Positions 32,621 through 41,643 of a stretch of DNA of 64,000 bases are shown here, in pieces. A program made the position numbers and the translations under genes. The DNA comes from Clostridium sp. CAG:609. Lineage in GTDB: Bacteria; Bacillota_I; Bacilli_A; RF39; UBA660. Location of the stretch: the NCBI GenBank assembly GCA_000438075.1, contig FR903548.1, positions 1 to 64,000 on the forward strand. Reading direction: 5' to 3'. A model generated the notes under the pieces. That model worked only from the letters and a program-made list of their open reading frames with translations. It made no database searches and was not told where the DNA came from. Positions within the stretch are counted from its first letter, which is position 1; each line of letters opens with the position of its first letter.

Positions 32621-35600
32621 ATGAAAAAATTTGCAAACTACATAGCTAATCACAGTGCTTTGGTATTGATAATAAGTTTAGTATTATTAATACCAGCCAT
32701 TATTGGTTATGTAAATACGAGGATTAACTATGATATTTTAGTTTACCTTCCAGATTCAGTTGACACTATAAAAGGTGAAAACATATTAACAGATGACTTC
32801 GGTCTTGGAGCTTATGCATTTGTTATGGTAGATTCAAATAACTCGAAAAACATTTTAAATCTTGAAAAAGATATTAAAAAAATAGATGGGGTTAATGCTG
32901 TAATGAGTCTAGCTGATTTAACAGATACAACAATACCAGTTGACATGTTACCAAGTAAAGTTGTTGACAAACTTGATAAAGATAATGAAACAATAATATT
33001 TGTAACATTCGAAGGTGGTACAAGTGAAGATGACACAATCGAAGCAGTAAGACAGTTGCGTAAAACTGTTAAGGATGATACAAAAGTAAGTAGTATGACA
33101 AGCATGGTAATTGATACAATGGACTTATCAAATAAAGAAATATTTACTTATGTTGTTATAGCTGTAGCACTATGTTTAACAGTTTTATTATTAGCAACAG
33201 ATTCATATGTCATTCCATTTTTATTACTTGGTAATATTGGAATTGCAATTATCTACAACCTAGGTTCAAATATTTTCTTAGGTCAAATATCATACATAAC
33301 AAAAGCTATAACGGCAGTTCTTCAACTCGGAGTAACAATGGACTTTTCAATATTTTTGTATCACAAGTATGAACAAGCTAAACAAAATAATAAAAAGTTA
33401 AAGAAAACTGAAGCAATGTCTGAAGCAATCATAGAAACATTTCAATCAGTATTAGGTTCATCTCTTACAACATTCGCAGGTTTCCTTGCATTATGTACAA
33501 TGGACTTAACTCTTGGAACAGACATTGGTCTTGTAATGGCAAAAGGTGTTTTATGTGGATTAATTTGTGTTATAACTTTATTCCCAGCATTATTAATGAT
33601 TTTTGATAAAATGGTAGAAAAAACAAAACACAAAGTAATACTTCCAGAATTTAAAAGAATTCAAGACTTCTCAGTTAACAATTATAAAGCAATTATTGTT
33701 GCATTCTTAATATTATTAATTCCAGCTTTCTATGGAAACAACCATTATAAAGTTTACTACAAACTAGATGATTCTCTACCAGAATATTTAGCATTTAATG
33801 TTGCAAATAGCGAACTTGCTGAAAAGTTCAATATTGTTTCACCAGAAATAATATTACTTGATAAAAATGTTAAATCAAATGAAGTTAACAAATTAGTAAG
33901 TGATTTGGAAAATATCGAAGGTATTGATTTAGTTTTAGCCCCAAACTCTTTTGTTGATCCAGCAATGATGATGTTACTTCCAAATGACCTAACAAAAATA
34001 CTAGATAATGACAATTATCAATTAGTAATTGTTAACTCAACTTATGAATTAGCATCTGATGAATTAAAAAATCAAATTGGTGAAATTGAGGAAGTAGTAA
34101 AAAAATATGATGAAAACAGCATCATTGCAGGTGAAGGACCATTAATGAATGACTTAGTAACAATCGCAGATCATGACTTTAAAATGGTTAACTACACTTC
34201 AATACTTGTAATATTTATCATAATGATATTAGTTTTAAAACAAATAAACCTACCAATTGTCTTAATCTTAACAATAGAATTTGCAATATTCTGTAACATG
34301 TCGGTAGCATATTACACAAGCACAACACTTCCATTTATAGCATCTATTGTAGTTGGTACAATACAACTCGGGGCAACAATTGACTATGCAATATTAATGT
34401 CAACAAAATATTTGGAAGAAAGAAGTGAACAATCAGATAAATTTAGTGCAATGAAAAAAACATTAAGCTTAACAGTACCATCAATCATTACATCAGCATT
34501 ATGTTTCTTCGGAGCAACTTTTGGTGTTTCCGCTTACACTAAAATAGATATGATTGGTTCAATCTGTGAATTACTTGCACGTGGTTCAATAATAAGTATG
34601 ATTGTTGTTGTTACAATATTGCCATCACTTTTACTAGTGACAGACAAATTAATTGTTAAAAATAAAAAGAAAGAAGGAAAAGATATGAAAAAATTAAAAA
34701 CAGCTTCATTAATTGGTTTATCATTATTGTTACTTCCATTTAATGCAAGTGCTGCTAAAACAGAATCAATTTATACAAAATTAGATTACAATGGAGACAC
34801 AGTAAAATCAACAGTTAGTAATCACATTGAAAATGATAAAAATGGTGAAGTAAAAGATAACACTATTTTAAGTAACATACTAAATGTAAATGGAGATGAA
34901 ACCTTTACACTAGATAAAGATACATTGACATGGTATGCTAAAGAAAAAGATATCTTCTATCAAGGAACAACCGATAAAGAACTACCTTTATCAACAGTTG
35001 TAAAATATTATTATAATGGTAAAGAAACGGATGCTAAAGACATCATAGGTAAAAGTGGTAAGATTAAAATAGAAATAAGATTACTTAACAACTCTTTACT
35101 AAATAAAAATAATAGGTTTACACCTTTTGTAGTAGCTATTGGAACAACTATTGATAATGAAACAAATAAAAATATTTCAATAACTAATGGTAAAGTAACA
35201 GATACTGGTTCACGTAACATAGCAGTAGCTATATCTTCACCAGGTTTATATGAATACACAAATATTAAAGAATTCAAAGACTTAAATAAAGTAGTAATCT
35301 CTTACGAAACAACAGATTTTGAAATAAATGATATCTATATGGTAGCATCACCAAAACTATTATCAGATCTTGATTTTGATATCTTCAATAAATTAGATGA
35401 ATTTTCTTCATCAATTGATACATTAAGTTCTAAAATGGATGACATAGAAAATGGTGCTAAAAAGTTATATGATGGTTCAAGTGCTTTAGTAAGTGGAGAA
35501 GCAAAATTTAATTCTAAATTAACATATTTAGCAACATCACTAGAAAAAATAAGTAACGGAACACTAGCATTAAATGATGGAATAGATGAAATGATTGAAA

Positions 35601-36271
35601 CTTTAACTAGTGTTAAAGAAATGATGGCTAATAAAGATTTAAATGGTTCACTTGCAAATTTACAAGTTTTATATCAAACTAATAGTGCAACAATTAAAAA
35701 AATATCAAATGAAAAAGTTGATGCTACATACAAATATTACCAAATGAGTCAAACAGAAACTGAAGATGCAATGGTAGAAAGATTAAAACAAATGAATCCT
35801 AATATTGATGAAGCAACACTTGTAAACTTAAAAAATGTTAAAAGTACATATGAATTAAAATTATTACTAACAGCAAATAACAATGCAATTAGTGAAATGA
35901 TTACAAACCTACAAGATTTAAATACATTATTAAATACTTTAGATGCTAAATTACAAGAAGTGAAAGTAATGAAATCTAAAGTTACATATCTAAATGATAG
36001 TTTATCTCAAGTAAGCCAAGGCTTAACAAAAATGTCTCAAACTACTTTAATAACTGATGGAATATCATCATTAAATCAAGGCTTAAAAGAATTATCTGAT
36101 GGAACAAATTTAATAAATATCCAAGGTATTAAACAACTAGTTAATTATAAAAATCAAGTATTAACATACACAAATAAATTTAAAGATATAGCAAATCTAT
36201 CTAAATCATACCAAGGATTCTCATCAAATAACTCAGATCAAACAGTATTTATCTATAAAATAGGTAAGTAA
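32621..36271 (+). CDS. MMPL/RND-type transporter fused to an exported domain
   Basis: A 1216-residue protein. Residues 1-685 form a complete two-half MMPL/RND transporter: a membrane segment, an outside loop starting INYDILVYLPDS, a block of helices with TMDFSIFLYHKYEQ, then the repeat of the pattern with TIDYAILMSTKY. After KKKEGKD comes a second Met (residue 689, nt 34685), a textbook signal peptide (KKLKTASLIGLSLLLLPFNASAAK) and about 500 residues of extracellular YhgE/Pip-like helical repeats. GAAGGA just before 34685 could start the second part separately. Probably a lipid or export pump regulated by the divergent TetR. Confidence 0.85.
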   Translation: MKKFANYIANHSALVLIISLVLLIPAIIGYVNTRINYDILVYLPDSVDTIKGENILTDDFGLGAYAFVMVDSNNSKNILNLEKDIKKIDGVNAVMSLADLTDTTIPVDMLPSKVVDKLDKDNETIIFVTFEGGTSEDDTIEAVRQLRKTVKDDTKVSSMTSMVIDTMDLSNKEIFTYVVIAVALCLTVLLLATDSYVIPFLLLGNIGIAIIYNLGSNIFLGQISYITKAITAVLQLGVTMDFSIFLYHKYEQAKQNNKKLKKTEAMSEAIIETFQSVLGSSLTTFAGFLALCTMDLTLGTDIGLVMAKGVLCGLICVITLFPALLMIFDKMVEKTKHKVILPEFKRIQDFSVNNYKAIIVAFLILLIPAFYGNNHYKVYYKLDDSLPEYLAFNVANSELAEKFNIVSPEIILLDKNVKSNEVNKLVSDLENIEGIDLVLAPNSFVDPAMMMLLPNDLTKILDNDNYQLVIVNSTYELASDELKNQIGEIEEVVKKYDENSIIAGEGPLMNDLVTIADHDFKMVNYTSILVIFIIMILVLKQINLPIVLILTIEFAIFCNMSVAYYTSTTLPFIASIVVGTIQLGATIDYAILMSTKYLEERSEQSDKFSAMKKTLSLTVPSIITSALCFFGATFGVSAYTKIDMIGSICELLARGSIISMIVVVTILPSLLLVTDKLIVKNKKKEGKDMKKLKTASLIGLSLLLLPFNASAAKTESIYTKLDYNGDTVKSTVSNHIENDKNGEVKDNTILSNILNVNGDETFTLDKDTLTWYAKEKDIFYQGTTDKELPLSTVVKYYYNGKETDAKDIIGKSGKIKIEIRLLNNSLLNKNNRFTPFVVAIGTTIDNETNKNISITNGKVTDTGSRNIAVAISSPGLYEYTNIKEFKDLNKVVISYETTDFEINDIYMVASPKLLSDLDFDIFNKLDEFSSSIDTLSSKMDDIENGAKKLYDGSSALVSGEAKFNSKLTYLATSLEKISNGTLALNDGIDEMIETLTSVKEMMANKDLNGSLANLQVLYQTNSATIKKISNEKVDATYKYYQMSQTETEDAMVERLKQMNPNIDEATLVNLKNVKSTYELKLLLTANNNAISEMITNLQDLNTLLNTLDAKLQEVKVMKSKVTYLNDSLSQVSQGLTKMSQTTLITDGISSLNQGLKELSDGTNLINIQGIKQLVNYKNQVLTYTNKFKDIANLSKSYQGFSSNNSDQTVFIYKIGK

Positions 36272-36280
36272 TATATATCA

Positions 36281-36308
36281 AAAGGAAAGCAATTACGCTT
36301 TCCTTTTT
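36281..36308 (+). terminator. Terminator after the MMPL gene
   Basis: AAAGGAAAGC, AATTAC loop, GCTTTCCTTT, then T. Confidence 0.9.
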
Positions 36309-36434
36309 AAAACCTTTCTAATATAAAAGGTATGTTACTTTTTCTTTTGTTTTCCATTGCATCTTTTAATAAGGGTAGATATGTATAAATATAAGCACTA
36401 ACATAATAAAAACTTTCATTTATTCTAGTATAAA

Positions 36435-37199
36435 TCAATTAATATTTCTTATAACTACCAAATACGGAGCATTCATATTAATAGTATTTCTATATGTTTC
36501 ATAACTAATATTATTGTTATTTAAATAATCAAGTACAACTTTTTCTTCCATCTTTCCTTCTGGATGAGGATAAAACACCATTAATATTAAACCATTATTT
36601 TTTAGCATTTCTAAACTATTACATAAAGCCCTCAATGTAACATCATGCATCGTTGTTATACTTTTATCTCCGCATGGAAGATATCCCAAATTAAATAATA
36701 TTAACTTTATATTATTCTTTTCATTACATAAAACTTCATTGATTTTATCATGACTTTCTTTAAATAACTTATAGTTATTAACATTTTCTTGTGTTAATAA
36801 TCTTTTAGTATTGTTAATAGCTTCATCTTGAATATCAAAACCATACACCATCTTAGAAATACCTGATAAAAACAATGTGTCATTTCCATTACCCACAGTC
36901 ATATCAACAACTATATCACTTTTATTAACATTTTCATTACATATCTTTTTAACCATATTTAAAATACTTCGATTAAAACCTTGAAAAGTACATCGTTTAC
37001 TAAATTCTTCTTTTATTTTTTCATCAACTTTTGTATTAACTAATACATTTTCTTTAATATTTTCTAAAATATCACACAATTTATTAACATCAATATTATC
37101 TCCATCAACATTAATTACTTTAATACCTTTTTCTAAATTTATTATTTTACTTTTAAAATCTTCATCATTATAATTTAAATCAATTATCATAAACATCAC
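36435..37199 (-). CDS. MnmM/YtqB-like SAM methyltransferase
   Basis: A 254-residue protein. Residues about 90-250 match the YtqB (MnmM) class: VVDMTVGNGNDTLFLS (SAM motif I), YGFDIQDEAINNT, FNLGYLPCGDKSITT, and FYPHPEGKMEEKVVL. MnmM methylates wobble uridine 34 of tRNA. About 85 residues in front are extra compared with the usual 190-residue enzyme and have no motif that I know. Start choice: ATG 37199 or two codons later. Confidence 0.75.
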   Translation of the reverse strand: MMFMIIDLNYNDEDFKSKIINLEKGIKVINVDGDNIDVNKLCDILENIKENVLVNTKVDEKIKEEFSKRCTFQGFNRSILNMVKKICNENVNKSDIVVDMTVGNGNDTLFLSGISKMVYGFDIQDEAINNTKRLLTQENVNNYKLFKESHDKINEVLCNEKNNIKLILFNLGYLPCGDKSITTMHDVTLRALCNSLEMLKNNGLILMVFYPHPEGKMEEKVVLDYLNNNNISYETYRNTINMNAPYLVVIRNIN

Positions 37200-37233
37200 T
37201 TCATTTACATATTATCACAAAAAAATATGCATT

Positions 37234-37455
37234 TCAATGTTTGTATTTATTTTTCCTAATCACTTTATTTAATTTCTTGATCTTTACATCATTACTCTTA
37301 ATTTCTTTAACTAACTCACTAGTTTCTTCTTTATATAAATTACACCATTTATCATAATCTATTTCATTATTATCATTTTTATAAATGAAAATCATTACCA
37401 CACCATTTACAATTATAAGAATAATAAAAATTATTATTTCTAATATACCCATCAT
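37234..37455 (-). CDS. Small membrane protein
   Basis: 73 residues: one N-terminal membrane helix (ILEIIIFIILIIVNGVVMIFI), then a charged Lys/Asn/Glu tail predicted to form a coiled coil. It overlaps the gene at 37452 by 4 nt, so the two are coupled. Family unknown. Confidence 0.55.
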   Translation of the reverse strand: MMGILEIIIFIILIIVNGVVMIFIYKNDNNEIDYDKWCNLYKEETSELVKEIKSNDVKIKKLNKVIRKNKYKH

Positions 37456-37688
37456 TTTACATTACCACTTCCTTTAAATATTTTAATCAACATTAAATTT
37501 ATTCTTTTTTTTAATAACATTTTCTTTTGAACATTAACTATCTTTCTATACTTTTCTAAATCAGTTTCATAACTAATAAATGTATCATAACATTTAGTTA
37601 TATCCTTATCGTCTTTACTAAATAAACACATTAAATATACTAAAACTAATATCAATATTAAACAAAATAATATAAAAACCACCATCAT
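37452..37688 (-). CDS. Small membrane protein
   Basis: 78 residues, N-terminal membrane helix (VVFILFCLILILVLVYLMCLF), then a charged tail. It shares the plan of its downstream partner at 37234, and the overlapping ATGA suggests a small membrane heterodimer. GGAAGGAG lies upstream of the start. No family recognised. Confidence 0.55.
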   Translation of the reverse strand: MMVVFILFCLILILVLVYLMCLFSKDDKDITKCYDTFISYETDLEKYRKIVNVQKKMLLKKRINLMLIKIFKGSGNVK

Positions 37689-37785
37689 ATTTTATCTATC
37701 TCCTTCCAAGGGTGCTTTCTGATTATAGCAAAAAATAATATTATAAACAAGACAAATTCAAAATTTTAGTGTAAAGGTAACGTAA

Positions 37786-37814
37786 CAAAAAGAAACTCTA
37801 TTTCTAGAATTTCT
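37786..37814 (-). terminator. Terminator of the ABC importer operon
   Basis: On the minus strand AGAAATTCT and AGAGTTTCT pair (one mismatch) around AGAAAT, followed by T. It overlaps the permease stop codon. Confidence 0.65.
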
Positions 37815-38592
37815 TAATTAACTTATTCTCAAGTAAAGTAATAATTTTATATAACAAGAAAGAAATAATTAAAAGGATTAATATACCTGCCATAACTAAA
37901 CTTAAATTAAATACTTGAGTTCCATAAATAATTAGATAACCAATACCTTCACGACTTACTAAAAATTCACCCATTATAACACCAATAAGACTCATTGAAA
38001 TATTAAGTTTTAAACTAGAAATAATTGTGTTGTAAGAATTTGGTATTACTAACTTTACTAATATTTGTAACTTTTTAGCTTTAAAAGATTTCATCAACTT
38101 AAGCTTATTTTTACTAACACTTTTAAATCCATTATATATTGTAATAATACTAATAATTAAATTAATAAGTAATGCCATAATGATAACACTTTTCATATTA
38201 GCACCTGCAACAATTATAATAAGTGGTCCTAAAGCAACCTTAGGTAGGGAATTAATCATTGTTAAAAAAGGATCAACTATTAATGCTAAAATAGGTATTT
38301 CATATAAAATAATTGCAATAATAAAACCTAAAATTATACCTAGACTAAATGAAATTAACACTTCTTCTAATGTGACAAATATATGATTAAATAAATTATT
38401 ATCTATTGCTAAATTTATAATTGTATTAAATATTTTACTAGGTTTTGAAAAGACAAAACTATTAATAACATTATTATTTGCAAGTATTTCCCAGACTATA
38501 AAAAATTGAATAACTAATAATATTTGAATAACTAAAATACTTATTTTCTTTACACGTAAACTTCTTAAATATTCTTTTTGTTCCCTAGACAT
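37804..38592 (-). CDS. ABC transporter permease, SsuC/TauC class
   Basis: A 262-residue membrane protein with about six helices and the EAA-type loop (LMKSFKAKKLQILVKLVIPNSYNTIISSLKLN). PLIIIVAGANMKSVI and SMSLIGVIMGEFLVSREGIGYLI are the hallmark blocks of the sulfonate/taurine/nitrate/pyrimidine-precursor importer class. It forms the channel for the substrate-binding protein and ATPase encoded upstream. The genes overlap, so the three are an operon. Confidence 0.9.
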   Translation of the reverse strand: MSREQKEYLRSLRVKKISILVIQILLVIQFFIVWEILANNNVINSFVFSKPSKIFNTIINLAIDNNLFNHIFVTLEEVLISFSLGIILGFIIAIILYEIPILALIVDPFLTMINSLPKVALGPLIIIVAGANMKSVIIMALLINLIISIITIYNGFKSVSKNKLKLMKSFKAKKLQILVKLVIPNSYNTIISSLKLNISMSLIGVIMGEFLVSREGIGYLIIYGTQVFNLSLVMAGILILLIISFLLYKIITLLENKLIKKF

Positions 38593-39331
38593 CTTTATCT
38601 ATTTCCTTCCAAAGTAAGTCGTAATAATAACTGAATTTTTCACTATTTCTTTTTTCTAAAGGACTATCCAAATATTTTAAATCAATATCATAAATATTTT
38701 TAACTTTACCAGGTCTTTTTGATAAAACAATAACTCTGTCTGCTAAAGAAATTGCTTCAGCTATATCATGAGTAATCATAATAACTGATTTTTTTTCTTG
38801 TTTTATAATTTTAGCAACATCTTCACTTACCTTAAGTCTTGACACATAATCTAATGCAGAAAAAGGTTCATCAAGCATCAATATATCAGGTTTAAGTGCC
38901 AGTGTCCTTATTAAAGCAACTCTTTGACGCATACCACCAGATAACTCATATGGATACTTATCTAAAAAATCTTTAAGACCATATTTTATAAGTAAATCCT
39001 TAACAAAAGATACATTTTCTTTTGTTTTCTTATGAGCTATATCTAGACCTAAACAAGCATTATCTAAAATATTAAGCCAAGGAAACAATGCATCTTCTTG
39101 AAGCATATATCCAATTTTTAACCCATCTTTTATTTTAATATCACCTTTAGTTTTACTATCAATTCCAGCAAGTATGTTAAGCAAAGTTGACTTACCACAT
39201 CCACTTGAACCAACAATACATAAAAATTCTTGATTATCTAAAGAAAAAGTAATATTATCAATTGCTATAACCTCACCATTAATTGTTTGATAATTCTTAC
39301 TTAAATTATTAACTTCTAAAATTTTACTCAT
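38585..39331 (-). CDS. ABC transporter ATP-binding protein, SsuB/TauB class
   Basis: A 248-residue ATPase with Walker A GSSGCGKST, the Q-loop MLQEDALFPW, the signature LSGGMRQRVALIRTLALKPDILMLDEPFSALD (Walker B included) and the H-loop MITHDIAEAISLADRVIVLSKRPG. All motifs intact. It drives the adjacent permease. Confidence 0.93.
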   Translation of the reverse strand: MSKILEVNNLSKNYQTINGEVIAIDNITFSLDNQEFLCIVGSSGCGKSTLLNILAGIDSKTKGDIKIKDGLKIGYMLQEDALFPWLNILDNACLGLDIAHKKTKENVSFVKDLLIKYGLKDFLDKYPYELSGGMRQRVALIRTLALKPDILMLDEPFSALDYVSRLKVSEDVAKIIKQEKKSVIMITHDIAEAISLADRVIVLSKRPGKVKNIYDIDLKYLDSPLEKRNSEKFSYYYDLLWKEIDKDV

Positions 39332-40313
39332 AAAAGTTATTTACTAAATCATTAAATGGAACATAATTATCAAGTAATTTAAAATCTATTAAAAAGTCCT
39401 CTAAATTAGTAAATAGTTTTTCACTTATATATGGATTACTAAGCCAACAATCATATTCTTTATATCTATCAATCATTTCTTTTAAATCATTTACTTTAGT
39501 ATCCGGAAATAAACTAATAATATCTTTACTAACAACTAAAGAATTATTATTTAATGTATACTTAATTCCTTTATTTATAGCATTAGTAAATTTTTTTATT
39601 ATATCTTTATTATTCTCAATATAACTTTTTCTAGCATAAAAGGCAGTATAAGGAACTTCACCAGACATTTTACCAACTGATGCTACAACTTTACCATAAT
39701 TATTTTTTTGAAGTAATGTTGCATTTGGTTCAAACAAATTAACATAATCACCAACACCACCTATAAAAGAACCAGATAAAGCAGAAAACTCAACACTATA
39801 ATTAACATTAATTTTATTTATATCAATATTTTCATTCTTTAATGCATTTAAGAAATTTAATGCAGGCATTCCTGTACTTCTTCCCACCAATATTTCTTTT
39901 CCATACAAATCAGTTAACTTAAAATCTTTATTTATGTCTCTTGCAACAATAAATTGTCCATCTCTTTTAGTTAATCCTGCAAATAGTTGCAAGTAGTCAT
40001 CTTCATTTTCCTTATAGACATATATCGCAGATTCAGCCCCAGCAAATCCAATTTCAACATCATTTGATAATACCGCAGCACTTACTTTATCAGCTCCGGG
40101 TGTTAACACAAGTTCCAAATCAATTCCTTCTTCCTTAAAATATCCTTTTTCAATTGCAACATACAAAGGACTATAAAACGAACTATGAGTAACTTCCGCA
40201 AGTTTAATTTTAACTAAGTTATTATCATCCTTTTTCTTAAAACCAAATACTAAAAAAGTAACTCCGATAAATATAGTTAAGCAAATAATACCTATAAAAA
40301 TTCTTTTTTTCAA
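39324..40313 (-). CDS. ABC substrate-binding protein, SsuA/THI5 class
   Basis: A 329-residue protein. An N-terminal helix anchors it (RIFIGIICLTIFIGVTFLVFG); there is no typical lipobox Cys. Then comes the NMT1/THI5-like binding domain: SSFYSPLYVAIEKGYFKEEGIDLELVLTPGADK, EIGFAGAESAIYV, and LVGRSTGMPAL. The likely cargo is a sulfonate, taurine or thiamine-precursor type small molecule, not decidable here. The start is TTG 40313, with strong AGAGGGAGG at 40322-40330 on the minus strand. A decayed copy of its 5-prime end lies at 41410-41544. Confidence 0.88.
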   Translation of the reverse strand: MKKRIFIGIICLTIFIGVTFLVFGFKKKDDNNLVKIKLAEVTHSSFYSPLYVAIEKGYFKEEGIDLELVLTPGADKVSAAVLSNDVEIGFAGAESAIYVYKENEDDYLQLFAGLTKRDGQFIVARDINKDFKLTDLYGKEILVGRSTGMPALNFLNALKNENIDINKINVNYSVEFSALSGSFIGGVGDYVNLFEPNATLLQKNNYGKVVASVGKMSGEVPYTAFYARKSYIENNKDIIKKFTNAINKGIKYTLNNNSLVVSKDIISLFPDTKVNDLKEMIDRYKEYDCWLSNPYISEKLFTNLEDFLIDFKLLDNYVPFNDLVNNFYE

Positions 40314-40447
40314 AATATATTCCTCCCTCTAAGGTAATATATGTATACTATTACATTTTGTTAATTTAGTATATTAATAAAATTTTGAATTAAGGTTATA
40401 ATAAATATGAAAGGATTGATTATACGAATAAACTACTAATATAATAT

Positions 40448-40810
40448 TTTTTAGCAACAAATACAACAAAGAATGTTGCTAAAATTAGCATCAGATGTTA
40501 CGAATGTGGACCTATTTGAAATAATCAAGAAAGTAGAAAAATACGAGAGCCTGATAACGGAAAATATTATCCATACGACATTTCTAAAGAAAATTGGCAC
40601 GGACGAAGAAATGCAATAGTACAACTTACTACCACAAATCAATAGAGTAATGTACATCTATCAAATACAGAAAGAAAGATAGTAAATGAATATAACACAA
40701 CTAGTACTAAAGATAATCATTCTTTTCTCGAAGTGTTTAGTTATTCTAACTATGCCACACGTTTTTTAATGTTAGCAGAAGTAACAAAAACTGATATTTT
40801 TTATAGCTAA
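40448..40810 (+). pseudogene. Decayed unknown reading frame
   Basis: One frame from about 40448 to TAA 40808-40810 is broken by TGA (40517-40519) and TAG (40643-40645). The pieces read RCYECGPI, then REPDNGKYYPYDISKENWHGRRNAIVQL, then FLEVFSYSNYATRFLMLAEVTKTDIFYS. CYEC looks like half of a zinc finger. No start codon or ribosome binding site remains. The composition of the middle piece is clearly protein-like. A TTTTAGCAACA/TGTTGCTAAAA stem (40448-40484) covers its start. Possibly a phage-derived gene. Confidence 0.5.
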
Positions 40811-40861
40811 ATTCTCATTATTATTTAAGAATATAAACTAATTTAGGAAAGGAGGGAATAA

Positions 40862-41233
40862 ATGAAAAAAGATATAGTAGTTAAAATAATTGTAGCGGTA
40901 CTTGTTTTTATACTTTTAGGATGCTTTGTTTATTTAAATTATGTTTCAAAAGAAAAAGACTTAGTATTTGAAGCAAGAATTAAAGAAGTAACAGTAATTG
41001 ATAATGTATATACAATATTAGTTGAAAAATATGATAAAAAGAAAAAAGAATACACTGTTGAGTACGAATTTGAAATAAATAAAGATACAAAAATAGTTTA
41101 TAACAATGAAAACAGTACGCCAGATAAATTAAAAGCTAATCAAAAAATAACTATAACCTCATCTGATGTGATATCACCAAGTGAACCAGCTAAATTATCT
41201 GATGTTAAAAAAATAGTTATTTTAAAAGATTAA
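40862..41233 (+). CDS. Small membrane-anchored extracytoplasmic protein
   Basis: 123 residues, start behind AAAGGAGGG (40850-40858). One N-terminal helix (IVVKIIVAVLVFILLGCFVYL), then a compact beta-rich domain with VFEARIKEVTVIDNVYTILVEK and DTKIVYNN, resembling DUF3221/YobA-like small secreted domains. LLGC could be a lipobox, though the Cys lies deep in the helix. Function unknown. Terminator at 41243. Confidence 0.65.
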   Translation: MKKDIVVKIIVAVLVFILLGCFVYLNYVSKEKDLVFEARIKEVTVIDNVYTILVEKYDKKKKEYTVEYEFEINKDTKIVYNNENSTPDKLKANQKITITSSDVISPSEPAKLSDVKKIVILKD

Positions 41234-41242
41234 TTAGTTTTA

Positions 41243-41274
41243 AAAGTTTTGCTAAATAAGCAAGACTTTTTTTT
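41243..41274 (+). terminator. Terminator
   Basis: AAAGTTTTGCT with AGCAAGACTTT around AAATA (one mismatch), then a run of T. Confidence 0.8.
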
Positions 41275-41409
41275 ATTTATGTAGAATTCCAAATATTTAT
41301 ATAATAAAAAAGTCGTCCAAAAATAATTGTTACAGTTTAGTCAAAGAACTAAAAAAGAAAGTTTCAGTAATTTTTATTTATACTATTTAAATAAAATTTA
41401 ATAAGACCA

Positions 41410-41544
41410 CAATTTTAGTGTAGTATCAGTAAGTCTAATTATAACTAAATTGTTATCATTATTTTTCTTAAAACCAAATGTTAAAAAAATAACTTCCGTA
41501 AATTAGGTTAAGCAAATAATACCTATAAAAATTCTTTTCTTCAA
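41410..41544 (-). pseudogene. Fragment copy of the substrate-binding protein gene
   Basis: The minus strand from TTG 41544 reads MKKRIFIGIICLT, then a stop, then FTEVIFLTFGFKKNNDNNLV. This is the N-terminus of the protein at 39324-40313, with the same TTG start and a similar ribosome binding site. Similarity continues a little into the leader and ends near codon 45. It is a duplicated and decayed 5-prime piece, 1.2 kb from its parent. Confidence 0.8.
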
Positions 41545-41643
41545 AATATATACCCCTTTCTAAGGTAAAACTAAGTGTAAAGTATATTTTAAAATATTGT
41601 TATAAAATTTATTTTGTGTTATCATAAATCTAAGGTGATAGTT

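Noticed and set aside
38180..38386. Plus-strand frame inside the ABC permease gene
   Set aside because: Antisense shadow, with no ribosome binding site or promoter.
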